Numbered from the stretch's first letter, positions 1 through 10,031 are shown. The stretch: 64,000 nucleotides of DNA from Streptomyces nymphaeiformis (GCF_014203895.1 NZ_JACHJY010000004.1:694360-758359), one strand, 5' to 3'. Notes: generated by a model from the letters alone, not told the origin. Program-made: numbers and translations.

Positions 1-1
1 G

Positions 2-736
2 CACGTCGGCCACGCCTACGACTTCATCCGCTGGGCCGAGCGCTACGGCTACGACCTGGCGTACGCGGAGACCCGCGACCTGCACGCGGGCAGGGTCGAC
101 CCCAGCCGCTACCGGGGCCTCGTCTTCCCGGGCCACGACGAGTACTGGTCGGCGCCGATGCGCCGGACCGCCGAACTCGCCCGCGACCAGGGCACCTCGC
201 TCGTCTTCCTCTCGGCCAACACCATGTACTGGCAGGTGGAGCTGGCCCCTTCGCCGTCCGGGGTGCCGGACCGCCTCCTCACCTGCCGCAAGCGGCGCGG
301 CCCCGGCCGTCCGGCGCTCTGGCGCGAGGTGGACCGGCCCGAGCAGCAGCTCCTCGGCATCCAGTACGCGGGCCGGGTGCCCGAACCGCACCCGCTGGTC
401 GTGCGGAACGCCGACCACTGGCTGTGGGAGGCCACCGGCGCGGGCGACGGCGACGAGCTCCCGGGCCTGGTCGCGGGCGAGGCCGACCGCTACTTCCCGC
501 GCACGGCGCTGCCCGAGCACCAGGGCCGCATCCTGCTCGCGCACTCGCCGTACCGGGACGGCGAGGGGGCCCTGCGCCACCAGGAGACGAGCCTCTACCG
601 GGCCCCGTCCGGCGCCTGGGTCTTCGCGTCCGGCACCTTCGCCTGGTCGCCGGCGCTCGACCGGCCGGGCCACGTCGACGCCCGGGTGCAGCGCGCCACC
701 GCGAACCTGCTGGACCGGATCTGCAAGAGGGACTGA
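2..736 (+). CDS. DMFase large-subunit-like C-terminal domain protein, 5' truncated
   Basis: This is the last 244 codons of a gene that begins left of the window. The visible part resembles the C-terminal domain of the N,N-dimethylformamidase beta subunit family, as seen in the segments HVGHAYDFIRWAERYGYD, GHDEYWSAPMR and LSANTMYW, followed by a late FASGTFAWSPALD stretch. The domain occurs in many actinobacterial proteins of unproven substrate, so I infer the family but not the reaction. The stop codon lies inside the first unit of a fourfold 15-bp tandem repeat. The gene runs in the same direction as purC, 133 bases upstream of it. Confidence 0.7.
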   Translation, partial: HVGHAYDFIRWAERYGYDLAYAETRDLHAGRVDPSRYRGLVFPGHDEYWSAPMRRTAELARDQGTSLVFLSANTMYWQVELAPSPSGVPDRLLTCRKRRGPGRPALWREVDRPEQQLLGIQYAGRVPEPHPLVVRNADHWLWEATGAGDGDELPGLVAGEADRYFPRTALPEHQGRILLAHSPYRDGEGALRHQETSLYRAPSGAWVFASGTFAWSPALDRPGHVDARVQRATANLLDRICKRD

Positions 737-782
737 GGCAAGAGGGACTGAGGCAAGAGGGACTGAGGCAAGAGGGACTGAG
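723..782. repeat. Four perfect tandem copies of a 15-bp unit across a stop codon
   Basis: The unit GCAAGAGGGACTGAG occurs four times head to tail with no mismatch. The TGA stop of the upstream gene is in the first copy and is repeated in frame in each later copy, so loss of one stop would add only five residues before the next. It looks like a recent slippage expansion. Confidence 0.95.
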
Positions 783-869
783 CGCGGGCTCACAGGGCCT
801 GGCGGTGGGATCCGGCCGGAGGTGCGAGAGAATCGGACTCGCTCCTGGATCAACCTACGCGGAGGAACC

Positions 870-1769
870 GTGTCCGGATTCGTAGAAAAGCCCGAGCCCG
901 TCCAGGTCCCGGGCCTCACCCATCTCCACACGGGCAAGGTCCGCGACCTGTACCGGAACGAGGCGGGCGACCTCGTCATGGTGGCGAGCGACCGCATGTC
1001 GGCGTACGACTGGGTCCTGCCCACCGAGATCCCCGACAAGGGCCGCGTCCTCACCCGGCTCTCCCTGTGGTGGTTCGACAAGCTCGCCGACCTGGTCCCG
1101 AACCACGTCCTGTCGACCGAGCTGCCCGCCGGCGCCCCCGCCGACTGGGAGGGCCGCACGCTCATCTGCAAGTCGCTGGACATGGTCCCGGTCGAGGCCG
1201 TCGCCCGCGGCTACCTCACCGGCTCCGGCCTGCTCGAGTACAACGAGTCCCGCACGGTCTGCGGCCTCGCGCTCCCCGAGGGCCTGACCGACGGCTCCGA
1301 GCTGCCCGCCCCGATCTTCACCCCGGCCACCAAGGCCGCGGTCGGCGACCACGACGAGAACGTGTCGTACGAGGAGGTCGCGAGCCAGGTCGGCGCCGAG
1401 ACGGCCGCGCTGCTGCGCCAGACGACCCTCGCCGTCTACTCCCGGGCCCGTGACATCGCCCGTGAGCGCGGGATCATCCTGGCCGACACCAAGTTCGAGT
1501 TCGGCTTCGAGGGCGACACGCTCGTCCTCGCCGACGAGGTCCTCACCCCGGACTCGTCCCGCTTCTGGCCGGCCGCCGAGTGGGAGCCGGGCCGCGCCCA
1601 GCCCTCGTACGACAAGCAGATCGTGCGGAACTGGCTGACCTCCCCGGCCTCCGGCTGGGACCGCAAGAGCGAGCAGCCGCCGCCGGCGCTCCCGCAGGAG
1701 GTCGTGGAGAAGACCCGCGCCAAGTACATCGAGGCGTACGAACTCCTCACCGGCCGGGCCTGGTCCTAG
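870..1769 (+). CDS. purC: Phosphoribosylaminoimidazole-succinocarboxamide synthase (SAICAR synthase)
   Basis: PurC joins aspartate to CAIR with ATP to give SAICAR, step 7 of cytosolic de novo purine synthesis. The 299-residue product has the family N-terminal motif GKVRDLY at residues 22-28, an ARGYLTGSG segment near residue 110, and the conserved LADTKFEFG segment near residue 200. Its length is typical of the bacterial/yeast-like monofunctional enzyme. I chose the GTG at 870 because GGAGG lies five bases before it and the protein then begins MSGFVEKPEPV; the open frame extends 16 codons further upstream without a comparable ribosome site. It is separated from purSQL by the ABC/two-component operon and ends at a bidirectional-looking hairpin facing a tRNA-Gly gene. 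Confidence 0.97.
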   Translation: MSGFVEKPEPVQVPGLTHLHTGKVRDLYRNEAGDLVMVASDRMSAYDWVLPTEIPDKGRVLTRLSLWWFDKLADLVPNHVLSTELPAGAPADWEGRTLICKSLDMVPVEAVARGYLTGSGLLEYNESRTVCGLALPEGLTDGSELPAPIFTPATKAAVGDHDENVSYEEVASQVGAETAALLRQTTLAVYSRARDIARERGIILADTKFEFGFEGDTLVLADEVLTPDSSRFWPAAEWEPGRAQPSYDKQIVRNWLTSPASGWDRKSEQPPPALPQEVVEKTRAKYIEAYELLTGRAWS

Positions 1770-1777
1770 GGAACGAG

Positions 1778-1809
1778 AAAGCCCCCGGTCGATTCGACCG
1801 GGGGCTTCT
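1778..1809. terminator. Hairpin terminator between purC and tRNA-Gly
   Basis: An 11-bp GC-rich stem (GCCCCCGGTCG and its complement, 1781-1805) has a three-base loop and short A/T flanks. It lies downstream of purC on the plus strand and of the tRNA-Gly gene on the minus strand, so it probably serves both. Confidence 0.85.
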
Positions 1810-1815
1810 TCATGG

Positions 1816-1888
1816 AGCGGACGACGAGATTCGAACTCGCGACCCTCACCTTGGCAAGGTGATGCTCTACCAACTGAGCCACGTCCGC
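1816..1888 (-). tRNA. tRNA-Gly (anticodon GCC), copy 1
   Basis: The minus strand folds into a standard 73-nt cloverleaf with acceptor GCGGACG/CGTCCGC, anticodon loop TTGCCAA, a D-loop with GG and a TTCGAAT T-loop. CCA is encoded at 1815-1813. It begins only 22 bases after the stop codon of the upstream response-regulator gene, with no terminator visible between, so it may be processed partly from that transcript. It is identical to the copy at 5724-5796. Confidence 0.97.
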
Positions 1889-1910
1889 ATGCGCCGTAGC
1901 GCGCTGCTAA

Positions 1911-2519
1911 CTATACCCATCCTTTGGAGCGTGCGAGACGCACCGCGGTGTGACGGTTCTCCGCGCCGAGCTTCGCGGCGGCCGAGGAGAGGTAGTTGCG
2001 GACGGTTCCGGGGGAGAGCGAGGTGCGTCGGGCGATCTCCGCGACGGGGGCTCCGTCGGCCGCGCATTCGAGCACTTCGGCCTCGCGCGCGGTCAGCGGA
2101 GAGTCCCCGGCGGCGATGGCCTCGGCCGCCAACTCCGGGTCCACGTAGCGGTTTCCGGCGTGGACGGTACGGATCAGCTCGGCGAGCCGCTGGGCGCTGA
2201 CGGTCTTCGGGAGGAAGCCGCGGACGCCTGCGGCGAGGGCCCGCTTGAGGTGCCCGGGGCGGCCGTGACTCGTCACGATCATGGTGCGGCAGGAGGGGAG
2301 TTCGTCCCGGATCGATGTGGCGACCGTCACACCGTCCGCCCCCGGCATCTGGAGATCGAGCACCGCGACGTCGGGGCGGTGGGCCCGGGCCATGGCGAGC
2401 GCCTCGGGCCCGGTGGCGGCCTCGGCGACGACGACGAGATCGTCCTCCAGGGCGAGCAGGGCGGCGAGCGCGCCCCGGATGAGGTGCTCGTCGTCGGCGA
2501 GCAGCACCCGCACGGTCAT
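1911..2519 (-). CDS. NarL/FixJ (LuxR-HTH) response regulator, DesR-like
   Basis: This 202-residue cytosolic regulator has an N-terminal receiver domain with the acidic pair D9-D10, phosphoacceptor D55 in VLDLQMPG and K105 in FLPKT. The C-terminal LuxR-type HTH starts near residue 138 (SPLTAREAEVLE). Its start overlaps the stop of the histidine kinase gene by ATGA, so the two are translationally coupled. It is the last gene of the four-gene minus-strand operon ATPase, permease, kinase, regulator. By analogy with DesKR-type and drug-ABC systems it probably controls the transporter in response to a membrane or antibiotic signal; the signal itself cannot be read from the sequence. Confidence 0.93.
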   Translation of the reverse strand: MTVRVLLADDEHLIRGALAALLALEDDLVVVAEAATGPEALAMARAHRPDVAVLDLQMPGADGVTVATSIRDELPSCRTMIVTSHGRPGHLKRALAAGVRGFLPKTVSAQRLAELIRTVHAGNRYVDPELAAEAIAAGDSPLTAREAEVLECAADGAPVAEIARRTSLSPGTVRNYLSSAAAKLGAENRHTAVRLARSKGWV

Positions 2520-3799
2520 GGGGTTCGTTCCTCCTGGGTCCCGGAGTTCGTGGCTTTCGCGGTCGTACGGGGAAGCGGCACGCGCGCCGTCACGCGGAAC
2601 CCGTCCGGTCCCGAAGGGCCCGCGTCCAAGGTGCCGTCCACCGCGCCGAGCCGCTCCCGCAGCCCGGCGAGCCCGGAGCCCGCGCCGGCCGCCGGCCCGT
2701 CCCGTACGGCCAGGACCGCCGCCTCCGCGCCGTCGTTCTCGACGGTGAGCAGCACCCCTCCGGCCTCGGCCCGCAGGGCGATCGCACAGCGCCGCGCGTC
2801 GCCGTGCCGCAGGACGTTCGTCGTCGTCTCGCGGACGACCCAGCCGAGCGCCGACTGCACCCCGGCCGGCAGGTCGAGCGCGGGCGCGGTCACCTCGCAC
2901 ACGATCCCGGCCGCGCCGAGCACGCCCCGCGCGCCCTCCAGCTCGACCGCGAGGTCGGCCTCGCGGTAGCCGCGGACGACCTCGCGCACCTCGCGCTGGG
3001 ACTCCCGGGCGATCCGCTGCACCTCGACCATCTGGTCCACGGCCGCCTCGCGGCCGCGCCGGGCGAGCTGGACGGCGAGCTCGCTCTTGAGGGCGATGAC
3101 GGAGAGGTTGCGGCCCATGACGTCGTGGAGGTCACGGCCGAAGCGGAGCCGTTCCTCGGCGACGGCGAGCCGGGCCTTGAGCTCGCGGGAGCGCTCCAGC
3201 TCCTGGACGACGCGGAGCAGCCAGGAGGAGAAGCCGCAGGCCGTGGCGATGCCGCTGCCGCCGACGAAGATCGCGACGGCCGTGATGCCGGCCACGGCGG
3301 GGCCGGGGCCGAGGGTGGCGACGGGCGCGGCGGTGGCGAGGGCGGCCCCGACGACGACGTACAGCATGTGCCGGACGCGGTCGACGCAGAGGACGATCGC
3401 ACCGACGGTGAAGGTGGTGGTGCCGCTGACGACGCTGCCGTCGACCCCGCCGTCGGGCAGCACACCGGCCGTCCACAGCGCGAGCACGAGGACGTTGGCG
3501 GCGGCGGTGGCGGAGCCGACGGCGACCGCGAGCCGGACGGGCGGCCGGGCCCGTCTGCCCGTGGTGTGGTCGAGGGCGCGGGAGGCGAGCACCGCGCACA
3601 GGACGGCGTGGGTGAGGACCCACAGGGCCGTTCCGGTGGCGGCCACCGGCCCGAGCGGGCTGCCCTTGGAGCCGGTCAGCGGGAGCACGCCGAGGGCGAA
3701 GAACTCGACCGGTACGAAGGAGTGGAAGGTCCACCGGGTGTAGAGCTCGACCTTTCCGGCGGTGCTGCGCCGGGACCACCAGCCCGTCATCGTGGTCAT
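2516..3799 (-). CDS. Histidine kinase, DesK/NarX type (HisKA_3)
   Basis: This 427-residue membrane sensor kinase has about five or six hydrophobic segments in residues 30-195, a coiled linker, the dimerisation and phosphoacceptor segment FGRDLHDVMGRN with H225, and a C-terminal HATPase_c domain. The ATPase region shows an N-box (ETTTNVLRHG) and a late glycine-rich segment (GSGLAGLRERLG). There is no extracellular sensor domain, which is typical of DesK-like kinases that read membrane state. The first ATG (3799) has GGAGGGG 11-12 bases upstream; a second ATG three codons later is possible. It lies 25 bases after the permease and overlaps the response regulator. Confidence 0.93.
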   Translation of the reverse strand: MTTMTGWWSRRSTAGKVELYTRWTFHSFVPVEFFALGVLPLTGSKGSPLGPVAATGTALWVLTHAVLCAVLASRALDHTTGRRARPPVRLAVAVGSATAAANVLVLALWTAGVLPDGGVDGSVVSGTTTFTVGAIVLCVDRVRHMLYVVVGAALATAAPVATLGPGPAVAGITAVAIFVGGSGIATACGFSSWLLRVVQELERSRELKARLAVAEERLRFGRDLHDVMGRNLSVIALKSELAVQLARRGREAAVDQMVEVQRIARESQREVREVVRGYREADLAVELEGARGVLGAAGIVCEVTAPALDLPAGVQSALGWVVRETTTNVLRHGDARRCAIALRAEAGGVLLTVENDGAEAAVLAVRDGPAAGAGSGLAGLRERLGAVDGTLDAGPSGPDGFRVTARVPLPRTTAKATNSGTQEERTP

Positions 3800-3824
3800 C
3801 CGACCCGTCCCCCTCCGACTTCCG

Positions 3825-4634
3825 CTAGCGCCGCGGTTCCCAGCGGAACCGGCGGCGGACCGCCCACCCCGTCACGACGCCCCAGGCCACTGTATGGAGC
3901 GCGGCGGTCAGCAGGTTCCCCGCGTGCGCGGTGCCGAGCCAGCCGGCCCGTACGAACTCCATCACGCCGCTGAGCGGCAGCAGTTCGGAGAGGTCGGCGG
4001 CGAGGCCGGGCAGGGTCTCGCGGGGGACGAAGAGCCCGGAGCCGAAGGAGGAGACGAGGAAGAGCGGGAGCGTGGTCAGGCCGGCGCTCTCGACGGTGCG
4101 GGTGATCGTGGTGGTGAGGGCGCCGAGTCCGGCGAGCAGGACGACGGCGGCGACGAGCCCGAGGAGCAGCAGGTCGGGGCGGGCGGGTGCGTCGGCGCCG
4201 AGGGCGGTGACGCCGGCGGCGACGAGGACCGCGCACTGGGCGAGGGAGATCGCGGCGGCCGGCAGGGCGGCGCCGACGAGGATCTCGGTGTCGCTCGCCT
4301 CCCCGGTCCGCAGCCGCTTGAGGACGAGCTCCTCGCGGCGGGCGACCAGGCTGGACGTGAGGCTCATGTAGACGACGACCAGCAGGATCATGCCGGTGCC
4401 GCCGACGAGGGTCGCCGGTCCGGCGCCGATGGCGAGGACCTTCGGGTCGAGTCCCCTGAGGGAGGAGCGCAGCAGGACGACCATCAGCAGGGGCATGACG
4501 GCCGCGATGAAGAGGGCGTTGCGGTTGCGGCCGAGGAGGGTGAGCTCGGCGCGGGCGAGGGCGGCGAGCCGGGTCCGGGTGGTGGACGGCCGGCCGTCGG
4601 CGCCGGTGTCGCGGGAAACGGTGGTGGTCGTCAT
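3825..4634 (-). CDS. ABC-2 type transporter permease
   Basis: The 269-residue protein has the six-span layout of ABC-2 permeases: a first span near LFIAAVMPLLMVVLL, four central hydrophobic segments, and a last one near the C-terminus before the basic end RRRFRWEPRR. Its ATG overlaps the ATPase stop codon by ATGA, so the two halves are made together. Partner and order match DrrAB-like drug or lipid exporters. The substrate is unknown; association with a DesK/DesR pair suggests a response to membrane-active compounds. Confidence 0.9.
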   Translation of the reverse strand: MTTTTVSRDTGADGRPSTTRTRLAALARAELTLLGRNRNALFIAAVMPLLMVVLLRSSLRGLDPKVLAIGAGPATLVGGTGMILLVVVYMSLTSSLVARREELVLKRLRTGEASDTEILVGAALPAAAISLAQCAVLVAAGVTALGADAPARPDLLLLGLVAAVVLLAGLGALTTTITRTVESAGLTTLPLFLVSSFGSGLFVPRETLPGLAADLSELLPLSGVMEFVRAGWLGTAHAGNLLTAALHTVAWGVVTGWAVRRRFRWEPRR

Positions 4635-5575
4635 CGGACTGCGGCCTCCTGGGCGGGGGTACGGGGGGTGGAGGTCTCCTGCGCGCGGGACGCGATGTCG
4701 AGGAAGGCCTCTTCGAGGGAGGCCGAGCGGGCGTCGAGTGCTCCGAGTCGGGTGCCGGTCTCGCGGGCCCAGTCGAGGAGTTCGCCGAGGTCGTCCTGGA
4801 GGGCGTGGGTGCGGATCTCCACCCGGCCGCCGTCGTCGGCCGCCCTCAGCCGCAGCGGGAGCCGGGCCGCGGGCACGTCGGCGGGCAGGGTGAAGCGGAT
4901 CCGGGCGGGCTGGGCGGCGGTGACCTCGGCGGGGGTGCCGGAGAGCACGATCCGGCCCTGGTGCATGATCGCGAGCCGGTCGGCGAGCGACTCGGCCTCC
5001 TCCAGGTAGTGCGTGGTGAGCAGGACGGTGGTGCCGCCGGCGCGCAGGGCGCGGACGAGGTCCCAGGTGTCGCGGCGGCCCTCGGCGTCGAGTCCGGTGG
5101 TCGGTTCGTCGAGGAAGAGGACCTCGGGGCGGCCGAGGAGGGCGAGCGCGAGGTCGAGGCGGCGCCGTTCGCCGCCGGAGAGCTGCTTGACGCGGACCCG
5201 CTCGCGGCCGGTGAGGCCGACGGAGTCGAGGGCCTCCCCGGCGGGGCGGGCGCCGCTGGTACAGCCGGCCCACATCCGTACGGTCTCGGCCACGGTGAGG
5301 TCGGAGGGGAAGCCGCCCTCCTGGAGCATGACCCCGATGCGGGGGCGGACGGCGGCCCTTTCGCGGTACGGGTCGTGGCCGAGGACCCGGACGGTGCCGC
5401 GGGTCGGGGCGGCGAGGCCCTCCAGGAGTTCGACGGTGGAGGTCTTCCCGGCCCCGTTGGTGCCGAGGAGGGCGAAGACCTCGCCGCGCGGGACGGTGAG
5501 GGAGATGCCGGCCACGGCCTCGTATCCGCCGGAGTAGGTCCGGCTCAGGTCGGTCGCCTCGATCGCTGGAGTCAT
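4631..5575 (-). CDS. ABC transporter ATP-binding protein (DrrA-like)
   Basis: The 314-residue ATPase has Walker A GTNGAGKT (38-45), signature LSGGE (132-136), Walker B with LFLDEP (153-158) and an H-loop in LTTHYLEEAE. A C-terminal extension of about 100 residues after the nucleotide-binding domain is typical of the DrrA/CcmA-type exporter subgroup. It is the first gene of the minus-strand operon with the permease, kinase and regulator. Together they probably form a self-regulated efflux unit. Confidence 0.95.
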   Translation of the reverse strand: MTPAIEATDLSRTYSGGYEAVAGISLTVPRGEVFALLGTNGAGKTSTVELLEGLAAPTRGTVRVLGHDPYRERAAVRPRIGVMLQEGGFPSDLTVAETVRMWAGCTSGARPAGEALDSVGLTGRERVRVKQLSGGERRRLDLALALLGRPEVLFLDEPTTGLDAEGRRDTWDLVRALRAGGTTVLLTTHYLEEAESLADRLAIMHQGRIVLSGTPAEVTAAQPARIRFTLPADVPAARLPLRLRAADDGGRVEIRTHALQDDLGELLDWARETGTRLGALDARSASLEEAFLDIASRAQETSTPRTPAQEAAVR

Positions 5576-5680
5576 GGCTCCAGGGTTTCGCCGCTCTGCG
5601 CGCCCGGGCAGTGCGCGCTGTCACCGGTCCCGCTGACAAATGTCATGAGGGGGGAGCGGGGAGAGAGGGTGGGGATACGA

Positions 5681-5714
5681 CGAAGGCCCCGGTTCCTGAG
5701 AACCGGGGCCTTCG
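5681..5714. terminator. Hairpin terminator downstream of tRNA-Gly copy 2
   Basis: A perfect 15-bp stem (CGAAGGCCCCGGTTC) closes a CTGA loop. It lies just downstream of the minus-strand tRNA-Gly gene. The arm belongs to a series of similar hairpins beside tRNA genes in this window. Confidence 0.85.
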
Positions 5715-5723
5715 TACTCCCTG

Positions 5724-5796
5724 AGCGGACGACGAGATTCGAACTCGCGACCCTCACCTTGGCAAGGTGATGCTCTACCAACTGAGCCACGTCCGC
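5724..5796 (-). tRNA. tRNA-Gly (anticodon GCC), copy 2
   Basis: This 73-nt gene has the same mature sequence as the copy at 1816-1888. Unlike copy 1, the three bases after the discriminator are not CCA. It precedes the ABC/two-component operon, so the operon is bracketed by two direct copies of one tRNA gene. Confidence 0.97.
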
Positions 5797-5880
5797 ATTG
5801 CTACCGGTCAGCTTTCGCTGCTCGGTGCGAGCACCACTCTACCTGATCCACCGGAGTGGTCGGTAACGCGTTTCTCGCAG

Positions 5881-5952
5881 AGCGGGTGACAGGGATCGCA
5901 CACTGCGCCTTCCCCCTGGAAGGGGGCTGTTCTGCTACTGAACTACACCCGC
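5881..5952 (-). tRNA. Atypical tRNA-Gly (anticodon UCC)
   Basis: The acceptor stem (GCGGGTG/CACCCGC) and D-stem (GTTC/GAAC) pair perfectly, and the seven-base loop CTTCCAG gives anticodon UCC. Three features are abnormal. The D-loop AGTAGCA lacks the usual GG pair. The T-loop reads TGCGATC instead of TTCGATC, so U55 is lost. The T-stem (CAGTG against CCTGT) is mostly unpaired, and the top of the anticodon stem has a G-A mismatch. These changes hit the G18-U55 contact between the loops. It may be a degenerate gene or a glycine tRNA used outside translation. Confidence 0.75.
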
Positions 5953-6086
5953 ACGCTGCTGGGGACTCGGCTTTTCGGCCTCGCCCCTCGGCGTGATCCA
6001 GACTCTACCGGATCATGGGGGGTGCAATGCAAATCGCCTCCGGCCCCGGTCGGAGCCGGGGGTGCACCCCCCCGGTGGCCGCCCGG

Positions 6087-6428
6087 TCAGCTCGCCGCGC
6101 GGAAGGCCTCGTAGACGCGCTTCGGGATCCGGCCGCGGGCGGGCACGTCCATCTTGTTGGACTGGGCCCAGGCGCGGACCGCCGCCGGGTCGGGGGCGAG
6201 GGCGGTGTGCGTGTACGAGGTGACGGGGGTGCCGCGGCCGGCCGTCACGCGGGCCGGCAGCTTGCGGCCGGCGGCGAGGTAGGGCGCGAGGGCCTTGCGG
6301 AGTTTCTTTGCATTGGCAGCATTCAGGTCGATCTCGTACATCTTCCCGTCAAGGCCGAACGCGACCGTTTCAGCCGCTTCTCCGCCGTCGATGTCGTCGG
6401 AGAGAGTGACCACCACACGCTGAGCCAC
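6087..6428 (-). CDS. Lsr2-family nucleoid-associated protein (LsrL-like paralogue)
   Basis: The 113-residue product has the Lsr2 layout: an N-terminal dimerisation strand region (AQRVVVTLSDDIDGG, then FGLDGKMYEIDL) and a C-terminal DNA-binding domain ending in RGR at residues 98-100, the minor-groove clamp for AT-rich DNA. Lsr2 proteins bridge DNA and silence horizontally acquired genes in actinobacteria. The location beside purSQL fits the second Streptomyces copy, called LsrL in S. coelicolor, rather than the main Lsr2; this is positional inference. The GTG at 6428 is preceded by AGGAAAGGA at nine bases. It is divergent from purSQL. Confidence 0.9.
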   Translation of the reverse strand: MAQRVVVTLSDDIDGGEAAETVAFGLDGKMYEIDLNAANAKKLRKALAPYLAAGRKLPARVTAGRGTPVTSYTHTALAPDPAAVRAWAQSNKMDVPARGRIPKRVYEAFRAAS

Positions 6429-6793
6429 GGATATCGGTCCTTTCCTGCGGCCACCGGGGCCGGTAGGGCGCTTGTGGCGCCCCTGACGTGCGGCGATGCC
6501 GACCGTACGGCTGTGCCGGGACAATGCTGCTTTCTTCTGGATTCCTTTGTACAGCGGCAGGCGTCGCATTGTGAAGCCCTGTCAATTGTTTCAGCGTGTC
6601 CCGGTGCAATGCGGTCCGCAATATTTCACTGGAATTTTGCGGGGAGCGTGTGTCGGGTGCGTGGAGGGTGTTCGTGTGACGCACACCGCTCTGAACCGGG
6701 CTTTTGTAGGATCCTTCAGATCTCTACCCGCGTAGAATTTGGAGGCAGGTACGCTGAGGGAACCGCCCACGCAACACACCACCGGGAGTGCCA
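6429..6793. other. Divergent lsrL-purS intergenic region
   Basis: This 365-base gap is less GC-rich than its surroundings and carries no convincing gene. It must hold the promoters of the Lsr2-like gene and of purSQL. The one structured element I can point to is a short dyad with a possible -10 hexamer at 6723-6738. Confidence 0.6.
6723..6738 (+). promoter_or_regulatory. Possible purSQL promoter/operator dyad
   Basis: The dyad TCTAC-CCGC-GTAGA (6723-6736) overlaps TAGAAT (6733-6738), which fits a Streptomyces -10 hexamer. A good -35 at 17-18 bases is not evident. A regulator bound to the dyad would cover the promoter, but no purine regulator is identified here. Confidence 0.35.
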
Positions 6794-7039
6794 GTGGCAC
6801 GCGTCGTAGTCGACGTCATGCTCAAGCCGGAGATCCTCGACCCTCAGGGGCAGGCGGTGCAGCGTGCACTGCCCCGCCTGGGATTCGCCGGAATCGCCGA
6901 CGTCCGTCAGGGGAAGCGCTTCGAGCTGGAGGTGGAGGGACCGGTCGACGACGCCGCCCTCGCCCGCATCCATGAGATGGCCGAAACCTTCCTTGCCAAC
7001 ACCGTGATCGAAGACTTCATCGTGAAGGTGGAGTCGTGA
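6794..7039 (+). CDS. purS: Phosphoribosylformylglycinamidine synthase subunit PurS
   Basis: PurS is the small scaffold subunit that joins PurQ and PurL in the three-part FGAM synthase, step 4 of purine synthesis. The 81-residue protein shows the typical VVVDVMLKPEILDPQG start, the segment RQGKRFELEVEG and the NTVIEDF tail. I chose the GTG at 6794 because GGGAG lies five bases before it; another GTG two codons upstream overlaps that ribosome site. The stop codon overlaps purQ by GTGA. Confidence 0.96.
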   Translation: MARVVVDVMLKPEILDPQGQAVQRALPRLGFAGIADVRQGKRFELEVEGPVDDAALARIHEMAETFLANTVIEDFIVKVES

Positions 7040-7715
7040 CCGCACGCATCGGCGTCGTCACGTTCCCCGGAACGCTCGACGACCAGGACGCGCTGCGTGC
7101 CGCCCGCCTCGCGGGCGCCGAGCCCGTGTCGCTCTGGCACCGGGACAAGGACCTCAAGCAGGTCGACGCCGTGGTCCTCGCCGGCGGTTTCTCCTACGGC
7201 GACTACCTGCGGGCCGGAGCCATCTCCCGCTTCTCGCCGGTGATGGAGTCGATCATCGAGCAGGCGAAGGCGGGCATGCCCGTCCTCGGCATCTGCAACG
7301 GCTTCCAGATCCTCACCGAGGCCCACCTGCTGCCGGGCGCGATGCTGCGCAACAACCACCTCCACTTCATCTGCCGCGACCAGAAGCTGCGGGTGGAGAA
7401 CGCGGAGACCGCCTGGACCTCGGACTACACCGAGGGCCAGGAGATCGAGGTCCCGCTCAAGAACATGGACGGCCGGTACGTCGCCGACGAGCGCACGCTC
7501 GACGAGCTGGAGGCCGAGGGGCGGGTGGCCTTCCGCTACCTGGACGTGAACCCCAACGGCTCCCTGCGCGACATCGCGGGCATCACCAACGCCGCGGGCA
7601 ACGTGGTCGGCCTCATGCCGCACCCGGAGCACGCCGTCGAGCCGCTGATCGGCACCGGCAAGACGGACGGCCTCGGTTTCTTCACCTCGATCCTCAAGAA
7701 GCTGGTCAACGCCTG

Positions 7716-7716
<1 letters not shown>
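7036..7716 (+). CDS. purQ: Phosphoribosylformylglycinamidine synthase subunit PurQ (glutaminase)
   Basis: PurQ hydrolyses glutamine and passes ammonia to PurL. The 226-residue class I glutamine amidotransferase has nucleophile C87 in LGICNGFQ and the catalytic His/Glu in the late MPHPEHAVEP segment. It starts inside the purS stop (GTGA) and ends one base into the purL start, so the three subunits are translationally coupled at matched levels. Confidence 0.98.
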
Positions 7717-9965
<2,249 letters not shown>

Positions 9966-9989
9966 TCCGACGCCGTATCCGTACGGAAT

Positions 9990-10021
9990 CGAGCCCCCGC
10001 CCTCGCCCGGGCGGGGGCTCG
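9990..10021. terminator. purSQL terminator hairpin
   Basis: A 13-bp stem of CGAGCCCCCGCCC and its complement encloses a six-base loop. It lies between the ends of purL and the convergent NTF2-like gene, so it can serve both strands. No U-tract follows. Confidence 0.8.
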
Positions 10022-10031
10022 AACGCCTTTC

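Noticed and set aside
5833..5860. Additional tRNA gene downstream of tRNA-Gly(UCC)
   Set aside because: Only a 7-bp stem (ACCACTC/GAGTGGT) is present, with no cloverleaf. It may be a weak terminator.
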